Source: Paenibacillus thalictri
Lineage (GTDB): Bacteria; Bacillota; Bacilli; Paenibacillales; NBRC-103111
Direction: 5' to 3'
DNA: 64,000 nt
Assembly: GCF_004307995.1 (NCBI RefSeq)
Contig: NZ_SIRE01000006.1
Coordinates: 62,001 to 126,000, forward strand
Below are positions 45,477-53,073 of this stretch, one piece after another. Position numbers and translations under genes: made by a program. Position 1 is the stretch's first letter; every line of letters begins with the position of its first letter. Under the pieces are notes generated by a model that was not told the DNA's origin, ran no database searches, and saw nothing but the letters and a program-made list of their open reading frames with translations.

Positions 45477-46847
45477 TCAGGCTTGAGGTTGAGGTTGGGG
45501 CTGGGCTTGTTCCGAATACAAATTATCGACACGCTCCTGTGCGCCCGTCTCCGCGTTAATATAGAAGCGGTAAGCCGATCCGTTAATTTTGCCGGTGAAC
45601 TGATGGCACAGCACCTCCTGCTCCAGCTCATTGCGGATCAGCGCCAGCGCTTCGCCGGTGATGACAAAATTCGGATTCAGCGACTTTTTCGCTTCCTCTG
45701 CTGAGACTGTAGGTTTAGGCATTGTCCGCTCGGCATGATGCTCCATCGCAAAATCGTTAGCCTGCATGCCGATCATATCGCCATTGTCCAGCGCCACATT
45801 CACCGTCAGCTTCTCCAGATAGTTGATGACGTCGCCTTTTTTCGTCGCAAAATTAATATTGGCCACGTTGTTGTATTCCTGGTAGCTGGTCGCCGTCATG
45901 CCCGGATATCCGCGCGTATCCAGAAATTGCGCCGCTGCATCTCTGGCCTGCCGCATATCCAGCTTCTTCTCGGGAACGTCGCGGGATGCGGAAAACCATA
46001 GGAGTTCCCCTCCGTTTTTCGAGAAATCCATGTGCACCCCGTCGGTGGTATTGGGCATCGGACCTGTAACGCTGTACGTGTTATAGTCGGTGTTGGCCCC
46101 GTTCTCGACAACCGTAAACTGCGAAGTGTCTGCGATACCAAGCAGCTTGCCCGCTTTGTCTTTCACTTCCTCAGGCGACGCCTCTTGGCCTCCGATTATT
46201 TTCGTGTTGCGGTTTTTGTTCGAGTTGAGCGAAGAAGGACTGAATTTCAGATCCGAATATTCCGATACTTTTTTATCCACGGTTGTGAAGCCGTCGATAA
46301 TCGTATTGTCCTGCGGCTCTTTTTGAGTGGCCAGCGCCATCTCTACATCCATCCACCGCAAATTGTTGCTGAGAACTTTATCTTGCGTTTCCCGAAGCTG
46401 CTTGGAGATCTCTTTGGAATGCTCGTAAAGCGCGGTTAGCGTCGACTTCTCGTCTTCGCTCAGCGGCTGCTTGCTTAAATCGCGCACGGCTGCCTGATAA
46501 GCGAATTTCGAGGTATTCGACAGCATCTCTTCCGTTTTGTTAAAAGGAAGCAGCGTCAGCGGCAGCTGGTTGATTTCGCCCTGCGCTTGGCTCGTAATTC
46601 TCCAGACGTTGATTAATCCTTTTTTGTAGGCGTCGGGTGAACTTGAGTTGACGGCAAGCGTGTTGCCAAGTTCGGTTTGCAGCCGCTCTACGTGGAAGGA
46701 CAAATCGTGAAACGCCCGCTGATACTGATTTTCCGCTTTGATCAGCACCGAGTTTTTCTCCTGATGCTCCTGATACCCCCAGAATCCGACTCCGACGAGC
46801 GCAAGCAGAAAAACCGGAAACAGAACCATACTTAATCTTTTGTACAT
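45477..46847 (-). CDS. ypeB: Germination protein YpeB
   Basis: YpeB stabilises and localises the spore-cortex-lytic enzyme SleB in the spore. The protein of about 457 residues begins MYKRLSMVLFPVFLLALVGVG (signal anchor) and has an N-terminal helical domain (HVERLQTELGNTLAVNSSSP) and two to three C-terminal PepSY-like repeats (EVKDKAGKLLGI; QARDAAAQFLDTRGYPGM; EEAKKSLNPNF). AAAGGAG lies 11 bases before the ATG. In Bacillus sleB lies directly upstream; here that place holds only a 52-residue zinc-ribbon protein. Confidence 0.93.
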   Translation of the reverse strand: MYKRLSMVLFPVFLLALVGVGFWGYQEHQEKNSVLIKAENQYQRAFHDLSFHVERLQTELGNTLAVNSSSPDAYKKGLINVWRITSQAQGEINQLPLTLLPFNKTEEMLSNTSKFAYQAAVRDLSKQPLSEDEKSTLTALYEHSKEISKQLRETQDKVLSNNLRWMDVEMALATQKEPQDNTIIDGFTTVDKKVSEYSDLKFSPSSLNSNKNRNTKIIGGQEASPEEVKDKAGKLLGIADTSQFTVVENGANTDYNTYSVTGPMPNTTDGVHMDFSKNGGELLWFSASRDVPEKKLDMRQARDAAAQFLDTRGYPGMTATSYQEYNNVANINFATKKGDVINYLEKLTVNVALDNGDMIGMQANDFAMEHHAERTMPKPTVSAEEAKKSLNPNFVITGEALALIRNELEQEVLCHQFTGKINGSAYRFYINAETGAQERVDNLYSEQAQPQPQPQA

Positions 46848-46981
46848 CGGATTGCATGCTCCTTTCAATAACTTTCCTTTGTGGTTAGTGTTAGCCCCCC
46901 GAATCTGGATTATGCATCCTAATATGCAAAAAGAAGCCCTGGAAAAGGGCTCCTCTCGTTTGCGTTTCATTCGTGTTTTGT

Positions 46982-47140
46982 TTAGAAATCTTGCGTTTCA
47001 ATGTCAAAATCGTACTCGTTGCTGCAGATGCATTGTTTAAATCCAGTATCTATCTTGCCTTTGTTTCTTCTGCCACGCAAAATAAACCTCTCGCCGCACC
47101 GCCGGCAGCGAATCGTTACTTTCACCCGCGTCTCTGTCAT
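46982..47140 (-). CDS. 52-residue zinc-ribbon-like protein
   Basis: A small protein read from an ATG at 47140 preceded by GCGGAGGGAGTCC, an excellent ribosome site. It begins MTETRVKVTIRCRRCGERFI and contains two cysteine pairs, CRRC and CICS (C-x2-C ... C-x-C), in a basic context (RGRRNKGK), ending in an acidic tail. It looks like a zinc ribbon that might bind nucleic acid or protein. It lies between prsW and ypeB, where sleB sits in Bacillus. No named family is recognised. Confidence 0.7.
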   Translation of the reverse strand: MTETRVKVTIRCRRCGERFILRGRRNKGKIDTGFKQCICSNEYDFDIETQDF

Positions 47141-47209
47141 GGACTCCCTCCGCAAAACCTAAAATATCCGGGTTCTTCATTACCTCATCTTCCATTATTA
47201 ACTAGATGA

Positions 47210-47902
47210 CTATATTTTAACCTCATCTTCGCGGGTAATTAGCCGGAGAGGCGACGTGCTGTTGGCGCGGTTTACTTTTTTAATGCTGCGAACCCATAAA
47301 TAAATCATAAACGGAACCATCAACCAAGCCCAATTCGACGGGAATTGGATCAGGATGAAATCAAACATGCCGTGCCAAAACATCGGAACAAAATACGACA
47401 TCAGCAGGTGTTTGGTTTCCACTTCTTTATGAAATTTGGCTTGCCCCAAATGATATCCCATCAGCACGCCAAATATGGCATGGCCGGAAACCGGAAGAAA
47501 AGCCCGCAGAAGAAGCAATGAAAAGCTGGAGTAGTTAAAAAACGCGTAAATGACGTTTTCCAAAGTGGCGAATCCTAGCGAAACGGCTACGGCATAAACG
47601 ATGCCGTCATAAGGCTCGTCAAAAGAAGTATGGCGGTAAATGATATAATACAGCAAAAACCATTTTAAAAATTCCTCAAGACCGCCGGAAATAATAAACG
47701 CAAAGGAAAACGGATCGTCGGATGTCGCATGAACCAAAGCCCGCTGCAGCACCATCGTCGGAAATACGATCAAGACGCCGAACAGAAACATTTTCATGAC
47801 CAGATGAATCGGTTCGGTATCGTAACGGTCCTTCAAATAGAAATAAGCCAATAGAGCGACACCCGGCGCAACGGCTGCCATAAGTATAGAAAAAAATTGC
47901 AT
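47210..47902 (-). CDS. prsW: Membrane protease PrsW
   Basis: PrsW makes the first cleavage of anti-sigma factor RsiW in response to envelope stress. The 230-residue protein has about seven membrane segments and the three conserved motifs GGLEEFLKW (the two Glu), FATLENVIYAF and SGHAIFGVLMG, followed by WHGMFDF. Same neighbourhood as in B. subtilis (prsW, then sleB-ypeB). Confidence 0.94.
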   Translation of the reverse strand: MQFFSILMAAVAPGVALLAYFYLKDRYDTEPIHLVMKMFLFGVLIVFPTMVLQRALVHATSDDPFSFAFIISGGLEEFLKWFLLYYIIYRHTSFDEPYDGIVYAVAVSLGFATLENVIYAFFNYSSFSLLLLRAFLPVSGHAIFGVLMGYHLGQAKFHKEVETKHLLMSYFVPMFWHGMFDFILIQFPSNWAWLMVPFMIYLWVRSIKKVNRANSTSPLRLITREDEVKI

Positions 47903-48002
47903 CGCGTGCGCTCCCTTCGATCCAGCGTACGTAAATAAAACATATTATAGACGTTTTCGATTTCTTTTTCCATGACCTCTTTCCGCCTATTATGGCAAAA
48001 TT

Positions 48003-48062
48003 CAAAAAAGCATCTGTCATCAATGCAGCGCAAGCAGCGCCGCCGCTGATGAAGATGCTTTC
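48003..48062 (-). terminator. Long-stem terminator of the mecA paralogue
   Basis: An imperfect stem of about 20 bp (AAGCATCT..TCATCA..CAGCG against CGCTGATGA..AGATGCTT) followed by U6 on the minus strand. Confidence 0.75.
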
Positions 48063-48095
48063 TGATCGATCATGAAAAGCCGACTTTTTGAACTC

Positions 48096-48695
48096 TCACT
48101 TAAAATGGGAACAAAGCACTTTGACGGCGTCATCCGAAATCACGGTGTTGCCGTACTCCTCAAGAACCGCTCTTGTGACAGACGTCGCTTCGCCAAACTC
48201 GGACAATATGGCAATGATCGTCTGGTAGCGGTCTTCTTCCATCTCTACCGGTTCAAGCTGCAAGATCCACTTGTTCTTATACGAAAATAACGTACCGCCC
48301 TCTATGAGCAAAGGATTGAGCACACGGGAAGCTCTAAGCAGATCTTCGAAATCGTGGAATGCATAGGAAATCAGATCGCTTTGTTCCAGCGTAACTTCCA
48401 TTTCATATATTTCATCTGCGTCGTCCGCATCGTCTATACCACGCTGAAAGTCCATTTTGCCGCGAGTTACGATGACAACCATCCCTTGAGCAGGCATGGC
48501 AAAGACCTCGACGGCAAGCGGGCCTGTGGCATCAAAACCAAGCTCCGAATAGGCCTGATCCATCATTTCGCTGAATAACTCGTGAACCTTCGGTATTTCC
48601 CGCCACATGTCGTCCTTCTGGATTCCGCGCTCGGATAAGTCGTCGAATGTGAGGAATATCCGGATTTTATCCTGACTTAAACGCTCAATTTTCAC
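48096..48695 (-). CDS. mecB: MecA-family ClpC adaptor (YpbH/MecB type)
   Basis: Adaptor that delivers proteins such as ComK to ClpCP. The 199-residue protein starts MKIERLSQDKIRIFLTFDDLSERGI, the substrate-recognition domain, followed by an acidic linker (GIDDADDADEIYEM) and a C-terminal ClpC-binding domain (FEDLLRASRVLNPLLIEGGTLFSYKNKWIL). The position near prsW resembles B. subtilis ypbH, the MecA paralogue. Confidence 0.9.
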   Translation of the reverse strand: MKIERLSQDKIRIFLTFDDLSERGIQKDDMWREIPKVHELFSEMMDQAYSELGFDATGPLAVEVFAMPAQGMVVIVTRGKMDFQRGIDDADDADEIYEMEVTLEQSDLISYAFHDFEDLLRASRVLNPLLIEGGTLFSYKNKWILQLEPVEMEEDRYQTIIAILSEFGEATSVTRAVLEEYGNTVISDDAVKVLCSHFK

Positions 48696-48863
48696 ACAGG
48701 ATCCCTCCCTGTCGACAGGTATAATAATAGCTTATGAGCAAACCATCTGAATGGTGAAAAAAAATGGCTTGTATCCATAATATATTATAGCACAGTATTT
48801 TATAGAATGCTTGAATATAGCCGAAAATTCCTGCCCCTGCACTATGTAAACGGCTGATAAAGT

Positions 48864-48890
48864 AAAAATCCCGTTCCTGAGGGAACGGGA
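48864..48890 (-). terminator. Intrinsic terminator of the YtxH gene
   Basis: A 9-bp stem TCCCGTTCC / GGAACGGGA (48869-48877, 48882-48890) followed by U5 on the minus strand. Confidence 0.85.
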
Positions 48891-48911
48891 CAAGACGCTT
48901 GTTGATGCGGA

Positions 48912-49268
48912 TTAGTGGCTTTGATAAGAGCTGGAGGAATGAGCATTTTCACTTAAAATTTCGTCAACTTGCTGCTTCACGCTGGGGTCCTGCTTGACGA
49001 TTTTCTCGACCTCACTGAAGTCCGAACCGCCCGATTTAGACGATTTGGAATCGGCTGAAGAGAAATTTGTTTTGGCATCGCCGGAGGCCGCCGCGGACTT
49101 ATAGTTCTCCGCTTTGTTTTTGCTAACCATATGCATGCCTTTTTCAACGATTTTGCCAAACGAGTCCGATGTCGAACTCATCGCCATCATGGATCCGCGA
49201 TATTTCTGGAAAGCGACGACGGCGGTAGCACCTAGAAGCCCGCCAACTACAAATGCGCCCATCTTCAT
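48912..49268 (-). CDS. YtxH-like small membrane protein
   Basis: A 118-residue protein starting MKMGAFVVGGLLGATAVVAFQ, a glycine-rich membrane anchor typical of YtxH/general-stress proteins, then a Ser/Lys/Asp-rich, low-complexity tail (ADSKSSKSGGSDFSEVEKI). The ATG at 49268 follows GGGAGGGATTATTG. Likely a stress-associated membrane protein; function unknown. Confidence 0.8.
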   Translation of the reverse strand: MKMGAFVVGGLLGATAVVAFQKYRGSMMAMSSTSDSFGKIVEKGMHMVSKNKAENYKSAAASGDAKTNFSSADSKSSKSGGSDFSEVEKIVKQDPSVKQQVDEILSENAHSSSSYQSH

Positions 49269-49390
49269 CAATAATCCCTCCCAATTAGATTTGTCCGAGC
49301 AATAGTTATTTTTCACTACCGGGTGCCGGCGCATGCATGATAAAATAAGGGAGTCAAGCAGCCAAAAAAGCGGAATGGAGTAGAATACGG

Positions 49391-50302
49391 ATGAAATCGC
49401 ATATCAAATTAACGGGGCTTGGCGCCGCTCTTCTATGTACGCTTAGCGCTTGCGGCATCGCTGCTCCCACACAATCTGTTCCGGCTCAAACAGCTCCGAC
49501 ACCCGTAGTTCAGTCGCCGCCTGCCGCGCAAGCGTCACCGGAGCCGATCAAGCCGGCAGTGGAAACGTCACCCGGCAAACCTCCCGCACCAACGGAACCT
49601 GTCTCATCCGGCACCGCAGGCGGCACGTCCGCGCAAGTTACAGCCCCAACTCCGGCAGAACAGACCAAGACGTACCGGCTGAATCCGAAAACGGTAGATA
49701 TTGTGCCCATCAGCCCGGACGGCAACAAAAAAGTGGTGCTGCTTACGTTCGACGACGGGCCTAAAAATAAAGAAACATTGGAGCCGCTGCTGGATACGCT
49801 GGATAAACATAAAGCCAAAGCGATATTTTTTGTCAATGGTTATTTGGTTAAGCGGAACCCGGAGTTGCTTAAACAGATTCATGAACGCGGCCAATATATC
49901 GGCAACCATTCGTGGGATCATATCGATCTAAAAAAGGAAAATAATGAAAAAGTCACCCAACAGATTACGGATGTGCAGACGATCGTAAAGGACCTCATCG
50001 GCAAACCTCCCGTTTTCTTTCGGCCGCCTTTCGGTTCGGGAAGCGACTATGTAAGGCAAAAAGCCTTGGACGAACATCTGCTTTACATGACCTGGTCCAA
50101 CGGCTCCAAAGATTGGGAAATGAGCACGAAAAAAAACAACCCCGACGAGGTTGTGCAAAATGTGCTGGACCAGCTCCGCCCGGGCAGCAATATTTTAATG
50201 CATGAGCTTCCCTGGACGGGAAAAGCGCTGGATACACTGCTAACCCGGCTGGAAGAAAAACAATACGCATTCGTCGATCCCGGAGCCATCGAAACCCCTT
50301 AA
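49391..50302 (+). CDS. Polysaccharide deacetylase lipoprotein
   Basis: A 303-residue extracellular enzyme of the NodB family. The lipobox is TLSAC at residue 21; a Pro/Ala/Thr-rich linker of about 80 residues follows. The catalytic motifs are LLTFDDGP (general base and metal Asp), HSWDH (metal His), RPPFG and the C-terminal MHEL. It probably deacetylates peptidoglycan or another N-acetylated glycan outside the cell. The stop codon lies in the palindrome 50295-50312. Confidence 0.92.
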   Translation: MKSHIKLTGLGAALLCTLSACGIAAPTQSVPAQTAPTPVVQSPPAAQASPEPIKPAVETSPGKPPAPTEPVSSGTAGGTSAQVTAPTPAEQTKTYRLNPKTVDIVPISPDGNKKVVLLTFDDGPKNKETLEPLLDTLDKHKAKAIFFVNGYLVKRNPELLKQIHERGQYIGNHSWDHIDLKKENNEKVTQQITDVQTIVKDLIGKPPVFFRPPFGSGSDYVRQKALDEHLLYMTWSNGSKDWEMSTKKNNPDEVVQNVLDQLRPGSNILMHELPWTGKALDTLLTRLEEKQYAFVDPGAIETP

Positions 50303-50312
50303 GCTTAAGGGG
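50295..50312. terminator. Perfect palindrome at the end of the deacetylase gene
   Basis: CCCCTTAAGCTTAAGGGG is an 18-base perfect palindrome that includes the TAA stop. It may act as a weak bidirectional terminator between the converging genes, but no U-run follows. Confidence 0.4.
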
Positions 50313-50321
50313 TATTGGGGG

Positions 50322-50531
50322 TCACTTCAAAGCGAATTTGGCCCCCCAAATCAATAGCCCCACCACCAATGCAAAAAACAGCGCCAGCAGCGTACGGTAA
50401 AACCATTTAACCCAACGTTCTTTTTCCGCTTTGTGGACCATTTTCCGGGGCGGCAGAAAATGCTCATCCCGCTCGTCTTGCTCGGCCGCCTGCTGCGCGT
50501 CACCTGTCAATGCTCTCTTCCGGCCTGCCAT
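50322..50531 (-). CDS. Small single-pass membrane protein of unknown function
   Basis: A 69-residue protein with a charged cytoplasmic part (MAGRKRALTGDAQQAAEQDE) and one C-terminal membrane helix (about residues 44-64, LLALFFALVVGLLIWG). GGAGGGAGAAGTA precedes the ATG, which shares one base with the stop of the CPBP gene (TAATG), so the two are translationally coupled. Confidence 0.8.
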   Translation of the reverse strand: MAGRKRALTGDAQQAAEQDERDEHFLPPRKMVHKAEKERWVKWFYRTLLALFFALVVGLLIWGAKFALK

Positions 50532-51124
50532 TACTTCTCCCTCCTGAATCGAAGTATACATCCCATCGTTAAATCAATAATAAAATGCGCCGCTATCGGC
50601 GTCCAGATGGTCCCGGTATGGACATAAATCCAGCCCAGCCCGTAGCTGATCCCAAATACCAGACCGGTCATCAGCCAGTGCTGCAAATACCTGATATGGA
50701 TCGCCGCAAATAATATACTGGTCCAATAGGCCCCCCAAGCTTCCTGAATGGCGCCGCGGAACAGCATTTCCTCGCAAATCGAAACAAACAAAGAGATAAC
50801 CGCAATATGCCACAGAGGCCGATTGCCGAACAGTTTATCGTTAATCCCGCCGTCATCCGTCACTTCCTCCGGTACCCACCGGGTAATGGCCATATCCACA
50901 ATAAGCACGGCCGCCGCGAACAGAATCGACCAGCCTGCGATCGCTCCCCAGGAGTGAGGCGCCAGCAATTGCAGCGGGTTTCGTTTTTGAAACAGAAATA
51001 TAATAAGTGCGACCAGCAGGATAAAACCTTGTGTTCCATATAAATTAATTAGCAGCAAACGGTCGTCAAGATCGTCGATATTGACTTTTTTCAGCTTAAA
51101 TTGGTTGAAATTAAATTTTTTCAT
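50531..51124 (-). CDS. CPBP-family intramembrane metalloprotease
   Basis: A 197-residue protein with about five membrane segments. It has the Abi/CPBP motifs CEEMLFRGAIQ (EExxxR), FAAIHIRYLQH (FxxxH) and HFIIDLTMG. Close in size and place to B. subtilis YpbD (near recQ and serA). Substrate unknown; relatives process prenylated or envelope proteins. The N-terminus MKKFNFNQFKLKKVNIDDLD is Lys-rich and cytoplasmic. Confidence 0.9.
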   Translation of the reverse strand: MKKFNFNQFKLKKVNIDDLDDRLLLINLYGTQGFILLVALIIFLFQKRNPLQLLAPHSWGAIAGWSILFAAAVLIVDMAITRWVPEEVTDDGGINDKLFGNRPLWHIAVISLFVSICEEMLFRGAIQEAWGAYWTSILFAAIHIRYLQHWLMTGLVFGISYGLGWIYVHTGTIWTPIAAHFIIDLTMGCILRFRREK

Positions 51125-51223
51125 CGATTTCCTCTCCTGATTAGGAACTGCTAACTATTCCCTTTTCCATTCATTTCACCTATACTATAAACAAAAAATA
51201 TAAGATGAGGAGCATCATAGATT

Positions 51224-52138
51224 ATGGAAAAGCGGCTTACTCGTTCGGATTATGTTTTTGCCCTCATGTTTATTTTTATGCTCGTTTTCGCGCTGGGCGC
51301 GTTTTTTTACGGGCTTAAAGTGGGCAAAGAAAAATCCGCACTCAAGTACGAAGAGCAAATCGCCAAACAAAATGAAGTATCTCAAGAGTTGACCGCTTAC
51401 CATCAGCAACATCTGGTCTCATTCTATCATACCGTCTACCAGCCCTATATGGAATTCCAGAAAAAGTGGTTCGAACAGATGTATGAAATCGAAATGAGAG
51501 GTTCGGCCGATTCTTCCAGCATCATGAAGGAGCTGAACAGATTAGCTTCGGACAAGTATGAAGCATTGTCGACAAAGACGATGCCGGATTCCTCGCCGCT
51601 GCTGAAAGACGGCTTGCAAAGCTACACCCGCAGCTTAAAGCTGTTCAGCGAAGCGTCCAAAAACTTTGAAGGCAAAGCCAACTCCATGCGCGGCAGCGAC
51701 CTGATCGCTGAAATTAACAAAGACGCTTTTTTCATCGAAGCGGAAAACTACGCCTTGAAGGCGCAAAAGTCGTATTTTGACTCGATTATCAAATGGAACG
51801 AAAATATAGATGGCCAGTTCAAGCCGATCGATATCAATCAAAAGCTTGCCGTTAAGGACTGGAGCCAGATTAGTCTGAATATGAAAAACGACTACATAGC
51901 CGCCGCCCTGCTTAATGGAAGACTGTACAAGCCGTACACGCCTCAGGATCTAACCGCCCGAGTCGACGATTTAATCGTCAGCGGCCAGGCTAAGAAGATG
52001 AATTATACCGAGGTGGCACAGCTGATCGATGTACTCAACGCAACCGACGCGGTGCGGCCCGGCGATTTTATTCGTTCGAAAAACAAATTGTACGGAAATG
52101 AGAATTTGCCTCAGGTCCCTTTCTTCTTTAACAACTAA
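51224..52138 (+). CDS. Membrane-anchored helical protein of unknown function
   Basis: A 304-residue protein. It starts MEKRLTRSDYVFALMFIFML with one membrane helix (about residues 11-33), then a predicted coiled coil (KEKSALKYEEQIAKQNEVSQ) and an extracytoplasmic helical domain with many Lys, Glu and Tyr residues. It has no cysteines or recognisable catalytic motif. Length and architecture suggest a sensor-like or scaffold protein on the outer face. Divergent from the CPBP gene and with a GAGGAG site. I do not recognise a family. Confidence 0.8.
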   Translation: MEKRLTRSDYVFALMFIFMLVFALGAFFYGLKVGKEKSALKYEEQIAKQNEVSQELTAYHQQHLVSFYHTVYQPYMEFQKKWFEQMYEIEMRGSADSSSIMKELNRLASDKYEALSTKTMPDSSPLLKDGLQSYTRSLKLFSEASKNFEGKANSMRGSDLIAEINKDAFFIEAENYALKAQKSYFDSIIKWNENIDGQFKPIDINQKLAVKDWSQISLNMKNDYIAAALLNGRLYKPYTPQDLTARVDDLIVSGQAKKMNYTEVAQLIDVLNATDAVRPGDFIRSKNKLYGNENLPQVPFFFNN

Positions 52139-52179
52139 CGTTACATCTGCGCTGTGCGGTCCGCCGTACGGCGCTTTTT

Positions 52180-52506
52180 TTAATCGTATTGAAAACCCCG
52201 CAGCCCCGATACCGCCGCCATTCCGCCTTCTACGTTCACCGCATTGCCGAACCCGTTTCTGGCTAAATAATCGCATACCGCCGCACTTCTGACCCCATGA
52301 GCGCAAACGATGTATATGTCGATATCGTCAGGAAGCTCCGACAACCGCGCAGGGATCGTCTGCATCGGCATATGTTCGGTATGCTCAAGGTGATAGTATT
52401 CCCACTCGACCGGTTCCCTTACATCGATAACGAGACTTTGTTTTAATTCACCCGCGTCGTATTTACGAATGAAATCGGAAGGTTCTATGCTCATAAAATC
52501 CGTCAT
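52180..52506 (-). CDS. Single-domain rhodanese
   Basis: A sulfurtransferase-fold protein of about 108 residues. It has the VIDVREPVEWEYYHLEH motif and the active-site loop VCAHGVRSAAV with the catalytic Cys. The start is uncertain: several in-frame starts lie between 52494 and 52521; AAAGGTGG is best placed for the ATG at 52506. Possible roles are sulfide or cyanide handling or persulfide transfer. Confidence 0.87.
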   Translation of the reverse strand: MTDFMSIEPSDFIRKYDAGELKQSLVIDVREPVEWEYYHLEHTEHMPMQTIPARLSELPDDIDIYIVCAHGVRSAAVCDYLARNGFGNAVNVEGGMAAVSGLRGFQYD

Positions 52507-52711
52507 ATGTTTCAAAGCCACCTTTTAGTTTTGAATAATGAATTGTTCTGTCTATTGAAGAATACTGAAAAACGGGCCTTCAATCAAGAAAAAACGATCT
52601 GTCTGAGAAACGCAGATAAAAACCGGCTCCCCTGCGCATACTGAATTTGACAAATCGGCTTACAGGGAATGCGCAATTATGACATTCAGGTGAAAAAACG
52701 GTCTACACCTA

Positions 52712-52740
52712 TTGACACCTTTCCATAGCCATGTTACATT
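52712..52740 (+). promoter_or_regulatory. SigA-type promoter of the serA leader
   Basis: TTGACA (52712-52717), 17-base spacer, TACATT (52735-52740). It would start a leader of about 325 bases containing the T-box. Confidence 0.65.
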
Positions 52741-52769
52741 AAATCCGAATTTGTTATATTGACTATAAA

Positions 52770-53046
52770 CAATGACGGAGACAGTCGTCGCATGAACGCT
52801 CAGAGAGCCGATGGAAGGTGAAAATCGGACGTGAAGCGGCGGTTCTCAGCACTCCTGAGTTGCCTTATTGAATCAAGCGGACCGCTTGTGTAGGTAGGCC
52901 GGTTGGAACCCGTTACGGCTCCGTGTCATACGGATAGTATGACCATTGAAGGCGGCAGGTGTGAACAGGCCGCGAATTAGGGTGGCACCACGAAGTCAAA
53001 CTCTCGTCCCTTGCATACGGCAGTCGTATGGGGATTGGGAGTTTTT
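52770..53046 (+). promoter_or_regulatory. T-box riboswitch (tRNA-Ser) of serA
   Basis: The leader contains the conserved T-box AGGGTGGCACCACG (52979-52992) followed by a terminator with stems TCCC/GGGA and CATACG/CGTATG ending in a U-run (53000-53046). In the T-box, TGGC pairs with the GCCA end of a tRNA whose discriminator is G, as in tRNA-Ser. The upstream Stem I region (52775-52865) has TTCTCAGCACTCC, which holds several serine codons in register, but I cannot fix the specifier. Uncharged tRNA-Ser is expected to turn on serA. Confidence 0.9.
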
Positions 53047-53073
53047 CTATTTTCAAAAATGGAGGCAGAAAAC

